64,000 nt of DNA from Massospora cicadina. Taxonomy: Eukaryota; Entomophthoromycota; Entomophthoromycetes; Entomophthorales; Entomophthoraceae. The stretch covers positions 1 through 64,000 of the forward strand of contig JAKSZP010012302.1 in the NCBI GenBank assembly GCA_022478985.1, read 5' to 3'. The position numbers and the translations under genes are program-made. The notes under the pieces are model-generated. The model worked only from the letters and a program-made list of their open reading frames with translations, did no database searches and was not told the DNA's origin. Shown one piece after another: positions 11,447 through 22,289 of the stretch; position 1 is the first letter of the stretch; each line of letters begins with the position of its first letter.

Positions 11447-12276
11447 CAATATAAAATTTAATATTGAAAGAATTGCTGCAAAAGATTCTCTATAGTAACA
11501 ACATTAATAAGATCCTGCATTATTATTAAGCTGTTTTAGTAATTTTTGACAGTCAGAATTCATTTAAAAAGTCTCATTATTTGGTGACGGGTTAAGTCCC
11601 CATTTCTGACCTTTTCTTTTTGACTTTTCCCCAGATTTTGACTTCTTAAATAAATTGAAATCACCTGGGGTTGCCTTAGGTTTAAGTTTATTTTACATCT
11701 ATGAAGGCTCTTGAATGAGACACCTCTTGGATATGAGGAATGTGGACCATGATCTGGGGCTTCCTAAAATTCTCCCAAGTCTGCACAGAGTTGTCTGATT
11801 TTCCTATGTAAAATTCTGAAGATTTAGAATATTAGGCTGGGTTAAGGCTGAGAAATAGGTTGGGGGAAAGCATATGGTAGGCAGGAAGATGCAGCAGCTA
11901 CCCATCTCTCGTCCAGGGTATGCCCTAGGTCAGATTCTATGGTAAGAGGTAGGGCCTTGGGTTGTGCCCTTTTTTGACCTAAAAGAGAGCATGACCCTGT
12001 CTAACTCAATAGCCAGTGCTGAGGCCTTAAATTACCTTCTCCTAGAAGGATAGGGTCTACTCTCTATTGGGATTTTAACCATTATGGATTACTACCATAG
12101 TTTCTGAGATTAGTGATTTAATTAATCGGGCACAGTGCCAATTAAATACTTATTTGTTATGATAATATTATTAGCTCTGATTTGTTCTCCCTATTTAATT
12201 GGGCTGAGTTATTTTGATAGAAATGAAAAGTTTATATTATTTTTGTTAAAGGTTTAGGCAAATTAATGCTTAGTAC
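11447..12276. other. Gap between G1 and B2, no gene seen
   Basis: About 830 bases of AT-rich DNA without a protein-like frame. It should continue the sequence interrupted by G1 at 1870 and may include the rest of the H LTR, but its end is not identifiable without a second copy. Confidence 0.4.
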
Positions 12277-12292
12277 AACCAACACTAATTTT

Positions 12293-14185
12293 GAATTTAT
12301 TTGAGGTAAGCCAACCAGGGGATGGACAGTACTGAACACAACACTCAAAATGACAAAACAAACTACTAAACAGGTGGGAAGCAGAAACTGCTAACCCACC
12401 ATGGCAGAGGGTGAGGAGAAGTTGGGGGGTTGGTTTTCAGAAAGACCCACCTTAATCAAGGGATGTTGGTTACAGTACTGGATCAGAGCAGAGAGCCAGG
12501 GCGTTGGGGCATCCGCATAATGGGGGCTGAGGTCAGCGTAGTAGTAGTTTTCCACTTCTGCATCAAGATAATGACAGGAAAGTGTTTCAACAAAAGCTGC
12601 GAGGAGAACTTCAGCTTCTTTGCGGGCTTCAGGAAGTTGGGTGAAAAGGGAGATACTGTGGCGGGTGATTTTGGATGATGGGTTGAATGAAGCAAGCGTT
12701 GCAACATTTATAACAGCAATTTCAGCATCATCGAATAGTTTTGAGATGTCACTTCAGGGAGATTCAGGGAAGTTGAGGGGGAAAAAGATGGTGGGCAGGC
12801 CATGCTGGAGCTGAGCCACTGACTGGGCCACCGCGATGCGTAGTTTTGGGCAATGAGGAGAGGCCACCGCAGCTAAGGCGAGCTGGTAGTCACTTGGGAA
12901 GGGGGCTGTATTGGGTAGAGGAGCAAAATGGCGAGGGGTAGGGGTTTCATCAAAGTCAGGAAGGAAAAATTCTGCCCGACCATAATTGCCTTGGCAGAGA
13001 GGTTGACCTGTATGCTTACTAATGAGGACATTACCTGATTTGTCAGTTTCAGCCAATAGATCCCATGGATTTTGGTTCACTGGAGTAGTGGCGTTTAAAT
13101 TTGGGTGGGTAGAATTGGGCGAATGGGCAGCTGCTTGGGTGCCAATGGTGGTCCAAGCATTTCTCTGATTGGCTGGCGTAGATTTAGGTGGGAGAGTGAG
13201 GATGGAGGTTTTGGGGGGGCTGATTTTCCATGTGGTCCCACTTAACGAGATTGGAGGGTGGGAGGGGGCAGCAAAGCGCCCCATACTGAACCTCCAGAGG
13301 GGGCTCAGAAGCCGCAGCAGCGGATTTGGCATGATGGCACGCTCTTTTTTAATGGTTGAGGCCAAAGCAGAGGGAACAAATCTGCATACCATTATTGACC
13401 TGAGCCCAAAAGAAATGATCAGGCGCTGCAGCCACACTAGCGCGGGGTGGGATCTGTTGGGCTATAGTAGGGTGGTGTGGTATGATGGTGGCTGTTGCAT
13501 GAGGAGCAGCAAGGCGTTCTGCATCAAATGGAATGGCAAAGATGAGGTTAGGCTGAGTGCCATAAGCCATGAGCCCCGCGACCAACTTGTCATACAAAAC
13601 TTGGGGTTGAAGGTGGGATGGGAGATTTGCAAAGGATACCACTAGCATGGTGTCTGAAGGGAGGCGAGTACGGGTTGTGGGAATGGGGGTTTTTTTATAA
13701 ATTAGAGGAGTTTGTGCTGCCGCTTCAGCATCCTCCTCAGATTGGAACCCAACGTCAAAGTAGCCCTTAAAAGGGCGGAAGTCTATAAAGCCAGCTGGCG
13801 CAAAGGACGCAGTGGCTAGGTCAATAATTGCCTTATCGGCATATGGGAATAAACGCCCATAGTCCACTATGAGGCAATAGCGAATGGCAGAGCGAGGGAG
13901 GGCGAGAGGATGGGGGCGAGAAGGGTGGACGCGCGCCAGGTGGAGTGCTAAGTCCCGTGGGGGGACAAAGCGGTTGGAAGCAGTGGGCGGGCTGTTTGAG
14001 CCCATCCAAACGCGCTTGACTGTGGGCGGAAAACACTAGGTGGGGGTGCACTGCTGCCCCACACTGGGGTGGCAGGCGGCAGAGCCAAGGACATCAAAGA
14101 ATAGGTTTGGGCAGACGGCTGTGGATAAATAAACTTGAATTTAAAATCGCTCAAAAGTGACTTCAAGCGGTCAAAGAAGTTTTTT
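12293..14185 (-). mobile_element. ORF1-only non-LTR retroposon B2 (1.9 kb)
   Basis: The 1893-bp insertion is flanked by a 16-bp perfect target duplication AACCAACACTAATTTT (12277-12292 and 14186-14201). In minus orientation its 3' end reads CCCCTGGTTGGCTTACCTCAA and then AT-rich sequence, closely like the LINE L1 3' end. It is almost filled by one broken ORF for an ORF1-like CCHC protein and has no room for endonuclease or RT. Its length matches B1 (about 1946 bp without the nested LINE) and E (about 1902 bp without B1), so 1.9 kb is the full size of the family and not a chance truncation. Confidence 0.85.
12400..14166 (-). pseudogene. B2 ORF1-like RNA-binding protein
   Basis: From ATG 14166 the minus strand reads LPPATPVWGSSAPPP and then, after a frame change near 13990, a long stretch to 13349. 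This stretch matches the LINE L1 ORF1 protein segment by segment: GYFDVGFQSEEDAEAAAQ against SWIDIGFETADEANATA, and LVVSFANLPSHLQPQVLYDK against LFISFDSLPTNFLHKVIEE, then GLMAYG against GLVAYG. A zinc knuckle follows at 13337-13378 (CSLCFGLNH-stop-KRAC, C-X2-C-X4-H-X4-C; the stop is probably a changed CAA). A further frame (13437-12754) holds NQNPWDLLAETDKSG and a C-terminal region shared with B1 and I1. The likely role is binding element RNA in a ribonucleoprotein. Two or more frameshifts break it. Confidence 0.75.
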
Positions 14186-14201
14186 AACCAACACTAATTT
14201 T

Positions 14202-15194
14202 TGCAATTCAAAATGCTGAAGGTTTTCAATAGGCAATAGATTTAATTGACATTTGACGCCAAAGAGTTTGTGATTATGGTGACTGACGTCAAGGATAATC
14301 AAATTGAGAGTTTAAAATTTACCAGCTACTGACGCTGAGAATAAACAAGATCATATACTTTTAGGATTGAAAATTGACTTACGCTGAGGATAGATATATT
14401 GCCAGCTTTAATGACAAGGTTTCTGATAGGTGAGCATTTGATTGACATTTCATCGCCTAGGGTTTAGAATACTGGCAATTAAGGTCATTGATATTAAACT
14501 AATATAGCTAAAAACCTTATTATAAATAACTAGCAATTGATGCCAGGAATAAAATGAATTAATAATCAGCATTTGATCATGAAGATTCTGAAGGAATGGT
14601 TGGTAGCAGAAGATGCTTATGATAGTGTTGCTTTCCTGAAATGAGTGCCAATAATTGTTGATAGGTGGGCAGTAGATTGCCAAGAAATCTCATAAGTATA
14701 AGTACCTTAAATTCCCTAATATAAAGCTCTTTCTTTTGCCTACTCTAGATTGTTTTAGGTGGCCAGAGGGTAACTGGCAGTGGAGGGTGGGCTGAAGATC
14801 CCCAAGGTTAGACGCTGGGTGAGTGCACCTATGGTTGGTTAGTACTATCAACTCCTATACCTGGAGCTACAAGGAAGCCCCATGTGGACTTACCCAACCG
14901 GCCAACGCAATGAGGAACTTATGGGGACTAACCTCGAGATAGCCCTCCATTTAATTGGGTGATAAGGGCATTGTTGATCCTCCTGGGTGGGGGTTAATTG
15001 TCCAAAGGCGAAGTTGTTGGTCTGCTGAGTTATGAGAAGGTCTGAAAACTAATTGTAGTGAAAGGTAGCCAATGAAGGTGAAACAGAAAGGGTCAAAAGT
15101 TATCATACTGCTGGCCTGGCACACTAATGGTTTCCTATTGTAGCAGATGTAAAATTTTCAACACCCCCGTTAAAATTTCATTCCAAACACAAGT
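14202..15194. other. Flank of B2 and F, no gene seen
   Basis: About 1 kb without a convincing frame. Two loosely similar segments (around 14239, TTAATTGACATTTGACGCC, and 14436, TTGATTGACATTTCATCGCC) suggest old duplication, but the similarity is short. The last five bases before F, 15195-15199, are TCAGC, the left copy of the F target duplication. Confidence 0.4.
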
Positions 15195-15199
15195 TCAGC

Positions 15200-15766
15200 T
15201 GTTATAGAATCAGCGATATAGTTAAATACTTCTGTAAGAGTTACTCAGGGTCAAGCCCATGGAGCAAAGGATGGACAATATGGAGATTGTTGGTCCCCAT
15301 AATACACATGGCAAATATAATAAGAACACAAAGCAATATCTTTGGCAACAACACTTTATTTAATAATATAGTATATATAATAAGCAGCCTCTATTGCTGA
15401 CTCTCCTTTTCCTTAGTATCCACCTTCTTTCCTATAATTAACCAACCCCTTTCCTTCACTTAAAGTACCACTCATCCTTCATTGTTTCTGGTCACTTTTA
15501 ACCCTTCAGCTTAATTACTCCCTATTCACTACTTTTTTAGGGGTTTCACCTCATCATTGAAGCTCCGGCAGAATTCCTCTTATTTGCTGGAAGTTGACTT
15601 ACTTGGTTTTTTTAGTACTAGATGGTCCCAACCCAGGGGGGACTTACTTGGTTTCAATTCATCTCAAATCAATTGATAATAATTACTTAAGCCTAATCTA
15701 ATAGATATCCAATGATCCGCCAGTAGTTATTTAGGCTTATCGTCCAGTAATATAAATTTCCTGATA
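15200..15766 (-). repeat. F 3' LTR
   Basis: Begins TGTTATAG and ends CTGATA on the plus strand (the inner end would be CTGACA if intact). It shares long blocks with 62295-63109, such as TTTGGCAACAACACTTTA and CCTCTATTGCTGACTCTCC. It carries a 32-bp micro-insertion at 15609-15640. Confidence 0.85.
15609..15640 (-). mobile_element. Micro-retroposon S1, 32 bp, E-type tail
   Basis: The 32 bases between two perfect copies of GACTTACTTGGTT (15596-15608, 15641-15653) read, on the minus strand, CCCCCTGGGTTGGGACCATC followed by TAGTACTAAAAA. The other F LTR has the uninterrupted sequence GTTGACTTGCTTGGCTTCAA at about 62674, an empty site. The sequence resembles the last bases of retroposon E (51799-51834). 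It is best explained as target-primed reverse transcription that stopped after about 30 bases. Confidence 0.8.
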
Positions 15767-15777
15767 TTACCCCTTGA
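15767..15777 (-). promoter_or_regulatory. F polypurine tract
   Basis: The minus strand reads TCAAGGGGTAA directly before the LTR. It is preceded by TTATCATCCAG, which matches the CCTATCGTCCAG before the tract in A. This fixes the orientation of the left F LTR as a minus-strand 3' LTR. Confidence 0.75.
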
Positions 15778-15799
15778 CTGGATGATAAGCCGCAGCAAT

Positions 15800-16480
15800 G
15801 TTTTTCAAACTTTAACTAATGTACTCAGCAGCACAACAACACCCAAGACCTTGAGCCACACATAGATCCTTTGGTTATGGTTCAGCGTGGATATGGGCGA
15901 CCCAGGCTGCATGCCATTCCTCAGTTCCCCCTTCTCCTGAGCTATGAAGGAGTGGCCGAGGTGGACGCCATGACCCTTCTGGCCCAGGAGAAGCTCCTTG
16001 CACAAATTCATTGGACATATGGCTTCCTTGCGCGCCCCCTATGGTGATTTAGTGGCTCATTTATGCTGGGGTGGGGAGCGGAGCTGAGGCCTTTGTTTAA
16101 TGAAGCGGCCCAGCTCCTGGCGGATGGCTTTAGCCATCTAGTGCTCCCACCTCTCGCTGAGCCTCATCATGAAGTATTTTCAGTCTGGTGGAAGTTTTGC
16201 TTTGTGTGTTGGGTGGTAGCCAGCTGGTCAGGGTCCTTCATCCACGCATCAACCCACTTCTGTCAACTAGGGGTGAGTTTTCAAGATAACAGGCTGAATC
16301 ATATGTGATCTGGGGTTGCTTCATTGTTCACTGCTCTTAACGCCAATGACCCAGCTTGATGTTTCCACATAACGGTGCTCCTCAGAAACGTAGTTTTCTT
16401 CCATACCATGGCTGAGTTAGTACAGTGATGGAGTGGCGCCGGGCAGCCCTTAAGTGGGCCTGAAAAGAAGCTTTTACAGC
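15800..16480 (+). pseudogene. Segment X (left part): unidentified plus-strand coding remnant
   Basis: Between the F purine tract and gypsy A, one plus-strand frame (about 15817-16047) reads QHNNTQDLEPHIDPLVMV and GVAEVDAMTLLAQEKLLAQI. After a stop the same strand continues at 16063-16308 with a frame containing NEAAQLLADGFSHLV. Composition looks protein-like, but I recognise no family. X lies between F integrase and F 3' LTR in antisense, the same place as the antisense ORF of G1, so it could be the corresponding extra ORF of F. It could equally be an independent insertion, as I see no target duplication. Gypsy A interrupts it at 16480. Confidence 0.35.
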
Positions 16481-16957
16481 TGTTAGGAAGTTGATATGAG
16501 TGGATGATATGCTACCCATACTGGCAGATTGGAGGGGAATTGAGACGAGTCTTGAGAATTATGGGAAAGGTATATTAATTATAAATTGATCAAAATGCTG
16601 ACCATTCAGCGAATCAAGGGGAATTGTGCCATTATTTGATATAAATGAGAGCTTCTAGAAAAGGGAAGACAAGTAGAAGACTACCAAGCTGAGGTTGCAT
16701 CCAGCTTGGGGAACTGAGATATAAAGAGTCATACAGAGGATTGAAGGAGAGGTCTTTTTCTGTGATTAGGTGGTTGCAGATAAGTCTGCAATTTGTAGTA
16801 ATAATAAAGGTCGAAATAAGGGGCGATAGCTCCATATATAGTTTACCAAGGTTTATTATAGTTGCCGATCTTGATATTGTCTGATTTGTGTGCTCAGTGG
16901 CTAATAACCTGTGCAAACTGACTCAGCGGAATCAAGCCTATACGCTGAAAAATAACA
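16481..16957 (+). repeat. A 5' LTR
   Basis: 477 bp, exactly the same length as the 3' copy. Shared landmarks include ATGATATGCTACCCATACTG near the start and GCTCAGTGGCTAATA near the end. It is followed by the primer site after one base. Confidence 0.93.
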
Positions 16958-16958
16958 G

Positions 16959-16978
16959 TGGTGCTCACTACAGGGGCC
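16959..16978 (+). promoter_or_regulatory. A primer binding site
   Basis: TGGTGCTCACTACAGGGGCC begins one base after the 5' LTR end ATAACA. The same site appears in C (25048), F (62276-62293, minus) and, changed, in G1. It implies a tRNA whose 3' end is close to GTGAGCACCA; the tRNA is not identified. Confidence 0.75.
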
Positions 16979-17043
16979 ACTGGTTAACTGTAGTTCTTCG
17001 ATGCTAGGATATGATGACTAGCCCTCATTTGTTCTGACAAAAT

Positions 17044-17601
17044 TTGATCAGATTCTGCGTGTGTTATGCTGAAGAAGCAAGGGAGGCACCTAACAACAAA
17101 CTGGTATTATTTACTGTAACTGAACCAGGAAATGATGAAGTTATGATAAATCTGCAATTAGAAAACTGCCCTGAGCTGATGACCAACCAACAAGGACACT
17201 TCACAAATGTGACTCCTCAGCAGTTATGGGATATTATGGAGTGGCTGTTGAATGGGTATCGACTATACAAAGATGAGGCGGGGAAATACGCCCTGAGTTT
17301 GTTTTATAACCTATGAGACCAAGAAAATTACTACGCCCTTTACATGTCTTATCTGGATGTGACTACAACAGGGTTGGCTCACCACCTTGGTACCCACGGA
17401 GTCGAGGAGTATCTAGTCGCTTATGTGCAACCATCTATTCGCCAACTACTGCATGTGCTGGCTCGCCACAATATAGAAATTGGAGATTTATTATGGTTCA
17501 CTCAAGCACAGCAAAACGATACTTGCCTCCTGATTGACTGCCTTTTTTTTAGTACTAGATGGTCTGATTGACTGCCTTGATTGCTCGTTTTCAGATGTAT
17601 A
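17044..17601 (+). pseudogene. A upstream ORF, unknown domain before gag
   Basis: One frame runs from 17044 to about 17600, broken by a stop at 17314 and by a 20-bp insert at 17545. It encodes about 180 residues, including NNKLVLFTVTEPGNDEVMI, NVTPQQLWDIMEWLLNGYRL and VQPSIRQLLHVLARHNIEI. It comes before the coiled-coil part of gag. I do not recognise the domain. No counterpart is visible in C, whose gag begins close to the primer site, nor in F. It may be an N-terminal extension of gag or a separate protein of this subfamily. Confidence 0.5.
17545..17564 (-). mobile_element. Micro-retroposon S2, 20 bp, E-type tail
   Basis: Twenty bases between perfect copies of TGATTGACTGCCTT (17531-17544, 17565-17578). 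On the minus strand they read GACCATCTAGTACTAAAAAA, which is the same tail as S1 and, with differences, the end of retroposon E. With the duplication it adds 34 bp and shifts the reading frame of the A upstream ORF. Confidence 0.78.
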
Positions 17602-17780
17602 AGGGGCGCTGGTACAGATGGACCATCATGTTGGGGACATCCACCGTTGATTGGACATTTTGGTACCACAGTTAATTTAAATAACCCTAGGTGATAGTAG
17701 AATTGTTGGATTGGCATGGCCTATTGATGTAGTGGATTCAGGACGTAACAACGTTTGGAAATAATACTGAGTGCTTTATA

Positions 17781-19403
17781 ATGGATCTAGCCAAATGGGC
17801 GGAAGCTCTTGAAGCAGTAATTGCTCAGCTTAAGGAAAAAATGACGCTGATGGAATGGCAAGTGGCGGATCAGGTCAGTTCCTTATCAGCTGAATTAACC
17901 CAACTTTTTATCAAATGGAGTAACCAGCAAACAACAGATAAGACACTTATCCTTTGGTTGACATATCCTGAATATCTCCAGCTAATCCGTCAGGTTACAC
18001 AACTGGAAGTTATCAGCCAGGCTGAGCGCCATTGAACCTTCCCTCTTCTGATTGGTGAGACAAGAGAGTATGTGGACATGCAAGGGCGCCTTGATACCCT
18101 TCAACAGGCCAACGAGGAATTGGTACAGGAACAAGCCTCACTCATTAACCAAATATATGATGCCAATCAACAAGCGGATAATGCTAGCTGGCAGTAAACC
18201 CGCCTGAAGAACATAATCAAAGATGTCCTCTCGTGACTAAAAGCCATGGAGCAGAAATCGAACGTTGAGCAGGAATTCCGTCAGGAGTTGCAACATCAAT
18301 ATGAAACACTGCAACAGGAATTCCAGGATGGACGGTGTAGATGCTATTCAGTTAAAGCGGAGCAGTTGATTAACAAACATTTTGTGGAGCATGCCAGAGC
18401 CAGGGGAAGTGGTGCAGTTAGTGGAGATTTGGGGGAAGAATGCTATGAATCAGCGAACAAATATCCCTTAGGCGTTGCAATGGACCCCCCATGCAACACT
18501 ACTTCTCCAAAGTCCTTTTCGATGGATTTGAGTCAATCCAGCTGGCTGTATGTTAATGCACAAAGGGGTTGTTCCCTTAGTCACTCTGGAACCAATTCGC
18601 CTGCTCCTTGCAGCAGGAATCTGATGCAAGGCGAAGTTGTTCAAATCAAAAAATTACCTCCTTTCAGTTGTGATGGGAATCTATGTGGCTACTTTAAGCG
18701 TTTCAGATTCGCCGTGGAAGGGGCTTCTGATTGACAGAAAGTGAAACTTTTGCTGTCCACTCTAGATGTGGAAATCGCTGATCAAGTTACCTGCTATCTT
18801 CCAAATAGCTCGGTATCCTACAAAGAAGTTAAAGTGATTGTTCTCTGGCTGTTTGGGGGCGCTACCAAGATGGCCAATGGAAAGCCAGCTTCATGACTAT
18901 ACAGTTTCACTGAAACAAGACCCTGTTGGAATTTCTGAACGTTTCTCAGTGGAAGCGCATGTACTACTCAGAGCTAACATTTTATCTGCTGAGGATGTCA
19001 TTATAGCAATGACGGCAGCCATCAAACCATATTGAGAACTATATAACGCTATGTCTCACGTTTTGGACAGAGATGCCGGACTTATCCAAATCATGAACAC
19101 CTTATGACAACTCTCTGCCATTATCAGCGCCCCCAATGCAGCCCAAAAAACCTCTGCTGTCTCCACTCCAAACTCTTCAGGATATGGGCTGCAGTGACCT
19201 AGTTATCAGCCTCTGGAACATATTTGTCCCTCATACCAATCAGTGGACCCCTTTGGCTCATGTACGCTCCACCGGTTCATCCATGAACCAGGAACCATAC
19301 CATCAACTTCTGAACTGGTCCTTCTGCCGCAAGCTATAAACATGAACCTTTTATGAATACTTGCTTCCAGTGCGGATGAAGAGGGCATTATGTGGGTAAT
19401 TGC
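17781..19403 (+). pseudogene. A gag: coiled coil, core and zinc knuckle
   Basis: 17781-18330 is rich in Gln, Glu and Leu heptads (AEALEAVIAQLKEKM, RLDTLQQANEELVQEQASL, QHQYETLQQEFQ), a long coiled coil. The core near 18650-19040 has LPPFSCDGNLCGYFKRFRFA and LLSTLDVEIADQVTCYLPNS, matching C (25250-25420) and F (61960-61790). The zinc knuckle CFQCG-stop-RGHYVGNC is at 19362-19403 (C-X2-C-X4-H-X4-C). Its internal TGA recurs at the same codon in F and is most simply a changed CGA Arg codon. Several stops and frame changes are present. Confidence 0.85.
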
Positions 19404-19879
19404 CCTAGAAAATCACAAGTGTATGCAATGCCAACTGAGAAAATTGAGCAGGGAAAAGCTCGAGTGGAGTAGAGATGGGACGCTCTACCTCTGCTAAGTC
19501 CAATTCACTTGTCCCTAAAAATACACAAGAATATCTTTGGGTAGGATTTGAAACTCAATCGGATGATTTGTTATACCAATAGATTCCATTGGATACCCCT
19601 GCTTCCATTTCTGAGAGTAAAAATTTACCCCCAAGCCCCAAGTTCCGCCAGGACGTGCAGAAGCCATGTGCATGTCAGATCCTGGAACAGACCAGCCCAA
19701 GCAACGAGGATCCCTTGACGGATGTCACCTCTTTAGTAGGGTTTAATATAGCCATTCCAGTTAAAAAATCATTATTGAGTATCCTCATGTTGGCAGGGGC
19801 AGTTTCTCCTTTTTGAGTAACACAAAGCCCTTAGATGTAAATGTAATTACACTGATGGTTCTTCTTACTTGGAATGCGT

Positions 19880-20340
19880 TTACTGTGACATTTTCGTTCA
19901 AAACACAAAAATACGCACTATCAAAGACATGGGAGCCCCTGTGAACATAGTCCTCACCCAGTTGGTGGCTAAGCTTCTGTTGAAACTAGAATGTGTACCA
20001 TCGAGTAGTATACAGGATCGCGGGGACACATAGCACTGTGTCTGAAGGAGCATATAGTGCATTGCCTTTATGATTTGGGTGAGTCCAGGATTCCACTCCT
20101 GTGGTGATTTTGCCAAATAACAACTATGACATGTTAATCGGCACAGTATTTATGAGGAAATTTGGTGTTGTGATAATTATGGCGGAGGAAAATCTTACTA
20201 TATTAGCCAATAGATCCCTGTTTATTTTACTTCTTGTGGAATCTCAACGGATCTGTTCCACTCTAGTCAAATCAATCTAGTGTACAGAAACAGAGTGATT
20301 ACTGTTCATTATTGATGACTGAAGCGGCAGACCAGGGCCC
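19880..20340 (+). pseudogene. A aspartic protease
   Basis: TIKDMGAPVNIVLTQLVAKL, at about 19918-19977, is the active-site loop, with DTG changed to DMG (ACG to ATG, a CpG-type change). NYDMLIGTVFMRKF-like sequence follows in other frames at about 20120-20160. The protein is scattered over three frames. By position, after the zinc knuckle and before the linker, it is the polyprotein protease. Confidence 0.75.
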
Positions 20341-20399
20341 TCCCCAACCAGATTTATGAGTACAAAAGGATCCCGCTTTGGGCAGCAAGAGCTTGGAGC

Positions 20400-20670
20400 C
20401 TACAGTCTGGAGACCAGTGCATAGTAGGGACTGAGATTGAAATTGATGTCCCTAAAGGGCTTTATGGAAAAATTATGGCGCCTCACCAGCACTTCTGGCT
20501 GGAACCACATGTGGATCCAGGGCTACTGCTACCTGGGAATAGGGAGGTGAAAGTGCTGCTAGCGAATTTACAGAAGGAGACAATAACGATCCAGCAGCAC
20601 CAAGTGGTAGCTTACCTACACTTAGTTCCTATAGAGGAAGTTCGCCATATTCATGATATCAGCTCATAGG
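20400..20670 (+). pseudogene. A protease-RT linker
   Basis: An open stretch containing HQHFWLEPHVDPGLLLPGN, VKVLLANLQKETITIQQHQ and HLVPIEEVRHIHDISS. The same segment occurs in G1, C and F and appears to be a conserved connector before RT in this lineage. No catalytic role is known to me. Confidence 0.72.
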
Positions 20671-20809
20671 AGGATCTCAGACTACTGGCAAGCTCATTGT
20701 TCAGCATATTGACCGTGGTTCCATGAGAAGCGCTTACTGGATTATTAGCGGAACAGCAAGAAAAAAGATAGGGCGTTATTTGAAAAGTATCGAGATATTT
20801 TTGCACATA

Positions 20810-21660
20810 ATGATCATTATTTGGGGTGCGCTCAAGGGGTGGTACATCGGATAGATATGGGGGATCACCCTCAGATTTGATTGCATCCTATTAAATGTTC
20901 AAAAGTAGTGGAAGAGGTTATCTCCGATGAGGTGGATAAACTTATCATGCAAGGAATGCTAGAGCTGTCAAACAGTCTGTGGGCATCACCGGTGTTCATT
21001 GTAAAGAAAGATGATGACTCAAATTGAGTGGTTATTGACTATCGCAAACTCAATAACATAACAAAGAAGGATTCCTACCCTCTTCCATGGATTGATGATG
21101 CATTAGACTGATCGGGTGGAGCAAATTACTTTTCCTCCATGGATCTGATCTTGGGGTACTGGCAGATCAAATTGCCATCAGCAGAATGGGAGAAATGTGC
21201 TATCATTACTTTAAGAGGTTATTCCAGCTGACTCACATGCCACAAGGGTTGTGCAACGCCCTGGCTACGTTTCAGCATGCCATGGATATGATTTTAGGTG
21301 ATTTAAGCTGTCCTGCATCTTAGTTTACCTCAATGATATCAGTGTGTTCTCACGGACGTTTACAGAGCATCTTGCTCACTTGGAACAAGAGTTCAGCGCC
21401 TCGCTGCCACTAATATCAAAATTAAGCCTCAGAAGTTCCATTTCTTTAAAAAAATTAGAATACCTTGGGTTTGTCATGGATACAAATGGGCTTAAACTGC
21501 AGCCAGCTAAGGTGGAAGTGATAAGCAAGATGACTCGCCCAGGTAATAAGCAGGACATTCAAGTGTTTCTGGGGATGGTCAGGTACTACTGATGGTTCAT
21601 TCCCAATTTCAGTTGCATTGGGGCCCCACTTTTTGAGTTGTTAAAGAAAAACGCTTCTTT
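20810..21660 (+). pseudogene. A reverse transcriptase
   Basis: RT motifs in order, across frames: WASPVFIVKKDDD, VIDYRKLNNITKKDSYPLP (in part), LGYWQIKLPSAEWEKCAIIT, MPQGLCNALATFQHAMDMIL, VYLNDISVFSRTFTEHLAHL and LEYLGFVMDTNGLKLQPAKV. The catalytic tetrapeptide at 21326-21337 is YLND instead of YLDD (GAT to AAT), which would abolish polymerase activity. The thumb continues into VFLGMVRYY. Confidence 0.88.
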
Positions 21661-22120
21661 CAATTGTACAGAACAATGCCAGAATGCTTTCAATGTTGTG
21701 AACCGCGTTAGCAAGCGCACCCATTTTGCAATATCCCAACTTTGACAAACAGTTCATAGTGCAAATGGACGCATCCCTCTCCGCTATAGGGGCAGTATTA
21801 TCCCATAAGGATGATGACAGCGTGGAGCATCCTGCCGCATTTTGTAGTCAAAGCTTGAACTGTCACAAATGAAACTACACCATGACCGAGTGGGAGCTTT
21901 TAGCGGTGATCTACACTTGCAAACAGTTTTGGGTATATCTACATGGGGTAAGATTTCAAGTAGTGATGGATCACGCTTCCTTACACTGGCTACAGAATCT
22001 GTGTGAACCGGAAGGATGGCTCACACGTTGGTCTCTGAAGCTCCAGGCGTACAATTTTGAAATTATACACTGTCCAGGAGCAAAACATCAAATTGTGGAT
22101 TGTCTTTCTCAGCTGCCAAC
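21660..22120 (+). pseudogene. A RNase H
   Basis: FIVQMDASLSAIGAVLSHKDD holds the first catalytic Asp. NYTMTEWELLAVIYTCKQF holds the Glu, and VVMDHASLHWLQNL the next Asp. KHQIVDCLSQLP closes the domain; the last Asp is retained. The frame 21882-22379 is open for 165 codons and runs into the integrase zinc domain. Confidence 0.88.
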
Positions 22121-22289
22121 AGTTGCTATCATGGCGGATTTAGCTGACATAATGTACGAGAAGATGGTGGCGAACAAATACCAGGATGAGCCGCCGCAGG
22201 TAGTCAAGGTATTAGATGGGCTCAGGGAAGATACTTTTCTACGCAAGGGGGAACTATATAAGCGGATTGGAGACTCAATGATGAGTTTC

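Noticed and set aside
13169..13645. Plus-strand 158-codon frame
   Set aside because: Shadow of the B2 ORF1-like protein on the other strand.
14239..14460. Tandem repeat unit of about 200 bp
   Set aside because: Similarity is limited to about 20 bases and does not extend.
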